From the NCBI GenBank assembly GCA_947462335.1, contig OX381709.1, forward strand, positions 38,086,186 through 38,150,185: a stretch of DNA of 64,000 nucleotides. Reading direction: 5' to 3'. This DNA comes from Harmothoe impar. Lineage: Eukaryota > Annelida > Polychaeta > Phyllodocida > Polynoidae. Positions 56,204 to 64,000 of this stretch are shown one piece after another. The notes beneath the pieces were generated by a model. It had not been told where the DNA came from. It saw only the letters and a list, made by a program, of their open reading frames with translations, and did not search any database. The position numbers and the translations under genes were made by a program. How positions within the stretch are numbered: position 1 is the stretch's first letter; the number at the start of each line of letters is the position of its first letter.

Positions 56204-56341
56204 GTTTTCTCAATCTATATCTCAAGATTAATCAACACAACTACAACAACTGAAGTAAGGTGTACATGGTGGCAGTTTTACTTATAAGTCAAGGATCACA
56301 ACGTTTCGCCAATGTTAGGCTTCATCAGGTGATTTGTACAA
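56204..56341 (-). mobile_element. 138-bp insertion with hammerhead-like 5' end
   Basis: A 21-bp sequence (GCTTTGACTATTTGTACAAG plus C) lies immediately left (56183-56203) and right (56342-56362), an exact target duplication. Read on the minus strand, the insertion opens within about 15 bases of a hammerhead-like motif and then runs about 95 bases of non-coding sequence. The layout is the same as at 49260-49415, though little sequence outside the motif is shared. Confidence 0.7.
56286..56337 (-). ncRNA. Candidate type I hammerhead ribozyme
   Basis: On the minus strand: ATCAC, core CTGATGA (56322-56328), one extra A, GCC-TAACATT-GGC (stem II), GAAA, minimal stem III ACGT, residue U before cleavage (56300), then GTGAT (56295-56299). 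ATCAC pairs perfectly with GTGAT as stem I, extended by CAA with TTG after a small bulge. All core positions of the hammerhead consensus are present. The extra A and loopless stem III match the candidate at 49258-49311, so they may be family traits. Confidence 0.55.
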
Positions 56342-56869
56342 GCTTTGACTATTTGTACAAGCTGTTGGTACCTCCTGTTGATTAAGGTTTTCGAACCGAA
56401 CTCCGTGTGTAGCTCTGAGGCCCAACATTGTGTGACTCCTAGATATCGATACTACAAAACCTTATCCAGTATATCGCCCCCTATGTTTACCACTAGGTCC
56501 GGTACCTCTCCTCTGCCTATTTCTTACAAACCTCATAACCTTTGTTTTGTTCTTATTAATTTTATTGTCAAACAATTTCTCTTCCAATTATTAGCAACAG
56601 ACATATAGTATCATTATTTAATTGCAAACCTCCTTCAGCAAATGAAACTCCCTCAGCTAATATAACCTAGATGATAAGACCGTTAATCCTATGTGACTGA
56701 CGTATTTTACCACACATATTCTAAACGTGATCTGTTTCCCCCACACAGACGTTGTCGTCGGGATCTAGTTTCTTGTCTACAGTAAGTGGTGTTCTTCCCA
56801 TCGTAAACAGGATTAAACTTGCAGTTGCAGAGGTTTTTATGTAGAAAAAGAACATCAGTAAGGTAAATC

Positions 56870-57135
56870 CCTGAGACTGGCACCTCATATCAACCCAAAC
56901 TCCTCATCTTGCAATCAGTGAGTTCATTTGCCTTGGCAAGTATTTTCACGAGGAAAAAACAGGGAACATCATTTCAAGGTGACATTGCCCGGACAGGACC
57001 TGTCAGACAGTATCCTGTAGGGTGGGTCGATATCTCATCTGTTTTGATTAAAAAAAGCTATCTTAGACACTGACGTCATCACAGAAAGGTTCATTCAACT
57101 TTCATTCAAGGGATACTACAATATGTATGAATCAA
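56870..57135 (-). repeat. Dispersed repeat D, copy 2, minus frame broken
   Basis: Homologous in order to 48720-48990. On the minus strand the DPPYRILSD stretch is still readable, but stop codons interrupt it on both sides. If the family once coded, this copy is dead. Confidence 0.55.
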
Positions 57136-57139
57136 AGGA

Positions 57140-59275
57140 ATTCATATTTTTCTGTGGTGGGCCGGCCCTTTTATGCTTCTTTACAACTTAAATATTGTTT
57201 ATATTGATACTGTACCCTTGTTTTCCCACTAACCGAAATTTTATTCTTAAAGGAAGATTGCCACATTGACTACGCGAGGTCTTCATCCCGGAAGAAATCG
57301 GCTGTTCAAACATTCAACATACATAGTGGCTTCCACTCTTTATAAGAGCAAAAGCCAAATGGTATGCAGGATATCAGTGCGTTGAAAGATTAAAATATAC
57401 CGCATATTCTAATAGAATACCCCTCTTCACAATCATCTTGGCTTTCTCCTGTATGTCTTTCAATTTTGTCTTTTCAATCTGGTAGTCAAGCAACGTCAAG
57501 TGATACTATTCCATGCCATGAATGCCATAGCAAGGGCAGTGGCTAGAAATTCAATGGCAGAAATAAGCTGTCAATGGTAAATGACATCTATAGGTACAAT
57601 AGTTGCTTGGCATGTTGAAGAGCCCATTATAGAAAACTGCCTCCCAAGGCTTGAGCCTCGATACCCAATTTTGTTTGTCTCAATTCCATGTCTCTTCCAA
57701 ATCTGTTATGTATCTGCTAGAGAACAATTAGAGTAGCATTATATTGAAATACCTATCTATAGACATAGTTGTCTGTTAGAATAATAGCTTGCGTAGTAAT
57801 TAAAGCTTCATGCGATAAGAAGAATCTTACTCTGAAATGTGATCACAACATGATCCCTCCAACAAGAACAATGCCACCATACTGCCTAGTGAGACATTAC
57901 ATTGTATGTCTCACTGACAATTCACTCTTTGCATTCTGGGTAGCTAACCGCTAGCGGTTAATGTATGCATAGATCCTTGGGCCAACCCCCTTCCCCTAAC
58001 ACCATAATACTCAACTTGCCCTGCAACCTATCCGCAATACCAGGTACATGTTGTGAATAGCCACTCCACTGTACCTCACCCTCACCCTATTCACTGGGCT
58101 GTATGAATGCTGAGTACTACTCTAAAACTGAAGGCTATTATCATGTCAGGCCTCATTGCCTTCTGCTCAATACACCCTATACTCTATACCTCCTCTTTAA
58201 TCCAATTGTATATTAAAATTTAAGGCACTACTTTCAGGTGTCTACCCATGATGCATAGCGTAAATTGTGACTGACAACATACCGGCCATGGACGTGTATG
58301 GTCACTCCGGGAGTGTGCACTGCCACTGGACTATGGTGAACGTACCTTCCATATCAAAGTGTATATACTACTTACAATATGGACCCAATGAACTACGAAG
58401 TAGATTGTTGGTCAACGCAGCTACACCTCACGCCTTCATATGTCGCCCAGTCTTCTTAGCACACCGTGACAGGTGTATTGCGACCTAGTATTGTGGGTGT
58501 ATAATTATTAAGAAAAGAAGATAGCACAACATGAATGACGTTTGCATCCGGCTGTCAACATGAAGTGTTATCGCCAAAAGACATTAGGTATCATTTACCG
58601 CCACCTTTTAGTTTTAAAAGACACGAAAATAGCAGATTTTTAAAGCCACGAACATGTGTAGTTTGCTGGGAATGGTTTAAGAACTTTTTTTTTTATTTGA
58701 GTTTTTGGGTGTTGACAACTGGGCATAGTCTTGGCATTATACAGCCCTCGTGCATGGGATATCAAGAACTAGGAACGTGCGTATCGCATTAGTCATTTAG
58801 AGCGGGAGTTGGGGGATTCATTTAGGGTATTTCCTTAATATAGCAGAAACCATGGCAATAGTTCGGTGGTCAACAGCTGAAGATGAGGTTAGTTAGTATT
58901 GGGAGATACGTGATTTAAGACACAAACTTAAGCCTGAATTACTAAATCATTTGATAATGAGTGTTTGATATGTAGACAGTCATACACGGAGGGGGGATGG
59001 TCTTAATTATTAGCCAAATGAGTAAATTATGGTGGTATTGAGTCGAGGTTTCACCATAATTGATGAGAATATCCGCATCATTTAATTCTGATGCATGTCA
59101 TTTTAGAAAATCAAAGGTTTAAACACATTAAAAGATCATTGTGCTTATTTTGTTGTTGTGGCTTTGGATTTGAAAAACTTCCTAATTAAGAAGTGATAAA
59201 AACTTTACGTGAACCTTTCGTTAAAATTGGCGGAGCTATATAAGGCAGACTTGAGGACGGTAGATGAATGGCTGT
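57140..59275. other. No recognised gene; one perfect palindrome
   Basis: TAACCGCTAGCGGTTA at 57945-57960 is a perfect 16-bp palindrome. Frames of 73 and 85 codons (58267-58488 and 58535-58792) are not recognisable. No arrays or terminal repeats were noticed. Confidence 0.4.
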
Positions 59276-59279
59276 ACCG

Positions 59280-59605
59280 TAAAACCTCGCGTATAAGCCT
59301 AACTCGCGTATAAGCCGCACCCCGACAGCTTTTTTGGCAATGCTACGATCTGTATGTACATTGCACCCCCCCCCTCCCCCCACCATTGTCGCACTCTTAC
59401 TATTAGCTGGGAGTGGTCTATGGCAAGGATTAGCGGTGACCTTCATTGTCTTAGGGCAGAGGTGCGAATATCATGCATCGACACTGCCCACTCAGCTTTG
59501 TCAGACCGAAACCGCGTATAAGCCGCACCCTGAGTTTGGGCCGATCCTACAAGCCGCATTGTCGATCTGATTCGCGTACTAGCCGCGGCTTCTACGCGAG
59601 GTTTA
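59280..59605. mobile_element. Foldback element with CGCGTATAAGCC repeats
   Basis: AAAACCTCGCGTATAAGCC at the left is inverted at the right as CGGCTTCTACGCGAGGTTT. CGCGTATAAGCCGCACCC occurs twice in direct orientation inside (about 59305 and 59513). Related words occur at 52857. No coding frame beyond repeat-derived ones. Confidence 0.65.
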
Positions 59606-59609
59606 AAGG

Positions 59610-59955
59610 TAGGTCTTTTGCAGAACCCAAACTCCTCTCATGGGATAGTGACAAATACAGAATTTATGAAAATATGCACTAGTTGAATAAGGGATCATCA
59701 GAATACATATAAGTGCCTATATTTGTTATACATGCATATAACTACTCCCAATTATAAATACATATATTGATAATATGTTCCAAATAATAAAATCCCTATA
59801 TGATATATACACCCTTAGTTCTCATGAGAATTTCAGTCTAAAATTACCTTTAGGTCTCCATTAGACTGGCATTGTGCAAAGGACAATATGGGCTCCACGA
59901 CCACTCATGGCTGATCGTTGGGCTCATTGAGATACTGACGATAAGACCACCAGAT
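59610..59955. other. No recognised feature
   Basis: AT-rich sequence; the LINE 5' break lies somewhere at the right edge of this stretch. Confidence 0.4.
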
Positions 59956-59959
59956 CTGG

Positions 59960-61075
59960 CCGTTCACCCATTACTGCTATTACAGCACACCTTAAAAATA
60001 TAATAGAGAATATAATGAATAATATATCAACCCTCTCCCTTTATTTAGATCACAAGAAGGCCTTTGATACTGTCTCCCACCCTATTCTAATAAAAGGAAC
60101 TTGCAGGTTTTGGTCTTAGCGAAAGGACATGCAGATGGTTTGATAGCTATCTGAAGGGCAGATCGCAATGTACGGTAGCTAATGATTGTATTTCTTCTCA
60201 TAAACCTGAACATATTATGGCGTTCCACAGGGTTCCGTCTGCGGTCCTGTTTTATTCTCAATTTATATAAATTCATTACCTGACATTGATAATTTTGATA
60301 TAACTTTGCACGCAGATGATGCGGTAATCTCTGTGCATTCACCAGAAAAAATGCAATCATGTTTAAATGCCTTATCTATTTGGTGCAAGGACAATAGCCT
60401 CACAGTCAATGAGAAAAAAACTAAATGAATGTATTATAATAATTTTAGAAATTTGAATCCTGTATTAACCCTAAACAATGTAGTGTTAGATGAAGTTGAG
60501 TCCTTCCCATATCTCGGTGTTACACTAGACACGGACCTTAAGTTCGTTGAGCATAGAAAAAATGTTCTAGCTAATAGCCGACATAAACTAAGACAGTTAG
60601 GAAAAATAAGGTATCACACAGACTGCGACACTGCCTTGACTATTTACACCTCCATGGTTTTACCCACCATTGACTACGCAGATTTTGTATGGGACAGGGA
60701 GAATAAAGGGGAATCTGAATGTTAAATTAGAAAAAAATCCTCTGATGACGACCGCCCAGATGCACATAAAAAGTAACTGTGATTGGCTTATTCATGGAAG
60801 AGATAAGCACTTATTGTTCTTTGCTTATAAACTTGCTCAATGTGAAAAATATCTGGATAGAAGACCAATTGTTACAAGGTTCCATCAGGGAAAAAGAATG
60901 TGTGTACCCAGATCTCTTAAACCTATTGTTATTAGAAGTTGTATGTACAGAGCCATCTCTAGGTGGAACAACCTGAAACCTGCTTACACTATAATAGAGA
61001 CCCTTTGGCAACTCAAAAAAGCCATTAATAAGGACTATCCCCACTGTTTCATAAATGCTGCTTAATCATTATATA
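59960..61075 (+). pseudogene. 5'-truncated LINE reverse-transcriptase fragment
   Basis: The stretch reads as a non-LTR reverse transcriptase once frame breaks are allowed for. SGRSPITAITAHLKNII (about 59967) leads into LYLDHKKAFDTVSHPIL (60037). After a frameshift near 60095 come LAGFGLSERTCRWFDSYLKG, then after a second shift near 60217 YGVPQGS and LHADDAV. An in-frame TGA follows KKTK at about 60425, then FPYLGVTLDTDLK (60508). A further break near 60705 leads to a 3' domain with RSCMYRAISRWNNLKP ending at the stop near 61064. The catalytic motif reads HADD where most relatives have an aromatic residue before ADD. The endonuclease and the 5' half are missing. Family context suggests the CR1/L2/Rex1/Jockey group; the clade is not resolved. 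The copy cannot be active. Confidence 0.85.
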
Positions 61076-61086
61076 ACATATTATTG

Positions 61087-61110
61087 ATCTCATCTCATCT
61101 CATCTCATCC
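61087..61110 (+). repeat. (TCATC)n 3' tail of the LINE copy
   Basis: Four TCATC-type units follow the LINE stop codon after about 20 bases of AT-rich 3' UTR. Short-repeat tails instead of poly-A are normal for several non-LTR clades, so this most likely marks the 3' end of the insertion. Confidence 0.65.
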
Positions 61111-61114
61111 TTAT

Positions 61115-61995
61115 ATTGACATCTTACTACCAAGCGCCTGTATAGTTTTTTACGATACACACATATGGAGTTTTTGATAAAGAGACAATATTGGAGTCAT
61201 AGCATAGCACATACAAGACCGCTAAATTAAAAATTGTAAATAGATAGGGTGCTGGCGGCAGAAGGGCAATGCACCCAAGCTAGTTTTTGGCCTAGCAAGC
61301 CGATTAGATGCAATAAATATACTTTTTTTTTAATGTCCCATTAGTGCATTTAGCAATGGACATATTTTCACCCACAAGAACAAACGATAGCTAACAATTA
61401 TCTCATCTTAAAAACAAAGAAACTACCAAAATCCATCGCCACTGTCCCTTTCTGGACGTGGCACATGAACGGCACGATTTATGACAGAAGACTCACATTC
61501 ACAATAAATTGAGATAGGAGGAATCCATGTAATCCACTTCTTCTCCATTATCTGAATGCCTATTGCTCAGCCTTTAAAGTAGATGCCTGTACACTGATGC
61601 AATATCAGAAGCGGCCATGTTATCACCCTTTGAAGTAGAAGGTCAATTTCCATCGCCACTCTCCCTTTCTCCGCCCTCTCTATATAGTCGCACATTTCAT
61701 GTTCGCCTCTTCTAGTAGGGGTTTTCAGCTGTAAAATAGCTAGATGGGCCAAGGCTTTGATTTCGGGAAACTCATTGCATAAGTCTACACAGATGAAAGC
61801 ACAACATCCCAAAAAATGAATTATAATTATCAAAGGTTCTATGGAACATGGTCCATATAGTCAGTTTTATTCCTATCTGTTCTTCTTAGTATCTATTCTG
61901 CATCTATTTGAGGGCATCAATATAATCATTTAACAATACATGCAAGCTTATGGAATGACTGAATGATGAATCCATAGGACTGGGTAGACATAACA
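61115..61995. other. No recognised gene; short direct repeat
   Basis: CCATCGCCACTSTCCCTTTCT occurs at about 61433 and 61651. An 88-codon minus frame (61567-61833) is not recognisable. Confidence 0.4.
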
Positions 61996-62000
61996 TCCTG

Positions 62001-63074
62001 CACAGAGAAAAAAGTGAGAGTCAGCTGGACTCTCCCCAGGGTCAGGCACTGCTTGACTCAGGTAGGAGAGTCTGCTGGACTTTCACTCCATTAATGGACA
62101 GTCAGGCTGAGCCTCCTTTGATGGTCCCATAAAGTTACTCCTATTTGAGAGTAAGCCTGATCCTTGTATGACAGTCAGGGAAGACAGATGTTCATACCAG
62201 AGTCAGGCTGACTTTCTAGCCACAGTCAGGCAATGTCTGACTTTGGGATAAGGGTCAGTTAGCCTGAGCCTTCTTTGGTTGCTACCAGGTGGGGACACAA
62301 TACAATATTGGGATTTAATGGTAGGGTATAAGACACCATTTTTGTGGATTTTTGGAAATTATATATATTGAGATTCTGGGTATTACCTCTGACATATTTT
62401 GGTACATGTATTATGGTGTTGTTACATACCTAAATAGCTGTTGGTCTGTGATTGCACACCCTTTCCTTTTCAGGAAAACATAACAATTTTGTATAGGATT
62501 TATTTTCACAGATGTCAGGGAGGTAATATATATATATTTAAAAAGATCATTCCCCAATGCAAATAAGCAACTAGCCTTACTGTACAGAAAAGATTCCAGT
62601 CATGCCTGACTTTCATTGAGGCCAAAGTCCAGCATTGCTAGACTCACATCCATATGTGAGTCCAGCTTGGCTTGACTCTCGATAGCCAGAGTGTAGCATC
62701 GCTGGACTCTTGCTCTAGGTACAGTCCAGCATTGCCAGACTACCCTTGAGTATGAAAGTCAGGCAGTGCTGAACTTTCATATATGAGAGTCCAGCATTGC
62801 CTGACTTTGACTGCAATGAAAGTCCAGCACTGCCTGACTTTCATCACAACGAGAGTCCAGCACTGTCTGACTTTCATCATAATGAGAGTCAGGCAGTGCT
62901 GGACTGTGGAAAGGCGAAAGTCGGGCAATGCTGGACTCTCATTCTCATGAAAGTCAGGCAGTGCTGGACTATCTCTACAGTCAAAGTCAGCTAGACTCTC
63001 ACATGAGGGTGGTTTTGGCGACATGGGTCTGACTATGGCATGTGAGTCCAGGTGACTCTCACATTTCCTCTGTG
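62001..63074. mobile_element. CACAGAG foldback, 1.07-kb copy
   Basis: The left end CACAGAGAAAAAAGTGAGAG is mirrored at the right by GACTCTCACATTTCCTCTGTG. Both arms are packed with GAGTCAGGCAGTGCTGGACT-type units in both orientations; the right arm (62600-63000) is an almost regular array with about 30-60-bp spacing. The centre (about 62290-62560) is AT-rich and non-repetitive. Plus and minus frames across the array are repeat artefacts. Confidence 0.75.
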
Positions 63075-63318
63075 TGCCCCAGTGTATCCTCGTGACATTA
63101 AATGACTGGTGCTGTACTGACTGCAATTATACCTCTTATTTGGGTATTCTAATAATCCTTGCATTAGTTGTCAATGGTCCTTTAGCCCTGCCGTTGCAGC
63201 ACCTAATTATGCAACTGGCAGGTGGCATGTACCATGTAGAAATGCGGCCCTTACCAGGTTATTTCCATAGAACAATTGCAAATTTGGAGCACACTGACCC
63301 TTGACACGAGGACTACTA

Positions 63319-63764
63319 CACAGAGGCAAATATCAGAGTCACCCAATGTCGCCAATACTACTCTCATACAAGGGTCAGGCACTGCTGGACTATAACAGAT
63401 GGGTCAAGGGCCATTCTAGTGAGGGTCAGGCTAGGCTGGACATTCAATAACAGGCTGGACCTTGGGAAACTTGCTTGAAAGTCTGGCCATGCTGGATCCT
63501 CATGCCATAGTCTGGCAATGCTGGACTCTTGGGAGAGTCTCTATCACCCTGCAAGAGTCCAGCATTGCCAGACTATGGCATGAGGATCCAGCATGGCCAG
63601 ACTTTCAAGCAAGTTTCCCAAGGTCCAGCCTGTTATTGAATGTCCAGCCTAGCCTGACCCTCACTAGAATGGCCCTTGACCCATCTATTATAGTCCAGCA
63701 GTGCCTGACCCTTGTCTGAGAGTAGTATTGGCGACATTGGGTGACTCTGATATTTGCCTCTGTG
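63319..63764. mobile_element. Near-perfect 446-bp palindrome (CACAGAGG foldback)
   Basis: The left arm (63319-63535) and right arm (63551-63764) are inverse copies with only two differences seen by eye (ctcaTac/ctcaGac and aaCaga/aaTaga). The loop is about 20 bases around GGAGAGTCTCTATCACCCTG. Arms contain GGGTCAGGCACTGCTGGACT and the AGTAGTATTGGCGACATTGG module. GGACTACTAC occurs at 63310-63319 and 63771-63780, a possible target duplication offset by TACCCG on the right. Confidence 0.85.
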
Positions 63765-63929
63765 TACCCGGGACTACTACAAAGCCCCACATGACCTCAG
63801 GAGTCAGGGTTTTTGAGTTTGTTTAGTGTTTATTTCATAAAATGGTTTTCTAAACACAGCACATGTCAATGAGATGGTACAGTTATTACAGTTAGTAAGG
63901 TATGCAGTGAGTAAAACGAAAAACTTAAG

Positions 63930-63989
63930 TAACGGCAAAGCAAGTAGCGCGTATTCAGGTAACGGCTAGCAAGTAGCGCGTATTCAGGT
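63930..63989 (+). repeat. 30-bp tandem duplication
   Basis: TAACGGCAAAGCAAGTAGCG continues to GCGTATTCAGG, and repeats with one small change from 63960. Confidence 0.85.
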
Positions 63990-64000
63990 GTGACTACTGC

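Noticed and set aside
60082..61044. Minus-strand frames over the LINE region
   Set aside because: They are antisense shadows of the reverse-transcriptase fragment.

Overview
The window looks like nuclear DNA from a metazoan, most likely a marine invertebrate. That placement is inference: the DNA is AT-rich, has no operons or ribosome binding sites, and carries dense microsatellites, foldback DNA elements, a 5'-truncated LINE, a miniature LTR element and Penelope-type ribozyme motifs. No marker gene allows a firmer placement. I found no intact protein-coding gene. The longest open frames lie in microsatellites or are unsupported, so this is intergenic or intronic repeat-rich sequence.

Layout. 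1-10 kb: a palindromic AATCATGATT satellite (1-635), a truncated TA-flanked element, a foldback element carrying two convergent tRNA-like modules (3226-3831) and a 3.5-kb TA-flanked foldback element with tandem-repeat arms (6599-10140). 10-19 kb: mostly unannotatable sequence with several old dispersed repeats. 19-28 kb: a 462-bp TRIM-like retroelement whose LTR holds a tRNA-like pol III module (19279-19740), an old repeat split by a CACTG-ended insertion, and several foldback families. 28.97-33.03 kb: a 4.06-kb foldback element built from minisatellites, with a TTAA-flanked element inside it and a further element inside that. 33-43 kb: long GATA, TA and GGGA microsatellites, TTAA- and TA-flanked elements, and a 21-bp minisatellite. 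43-52 kb: an element with an exact 8-bp target duplication, a CACAGA foldback split by an ACGTT-rich foldback, a 156-bp insertion with a hammerhead-like motif, and two consecutive TACGA foldback elements inside a duplicated segment. 53-61 kb: a 423-bp tandem duplication, a second hammerhead-bearing insertion with 21-bp target duplications, and a decayed LINE reverse-transcriptase fragment. 62-64 kb: two more CACAGA foldbacks, one an almost perfect 446-bp palindrome.

No genes act together here. What links the regions is the same few non-autonomous families recurring in both orientations and nesting in one another. The two items most worth a second look are the tRNA-in-LTR miniature retroelement and the pair of short hammerhead-like insertions with clear target-site duplications.
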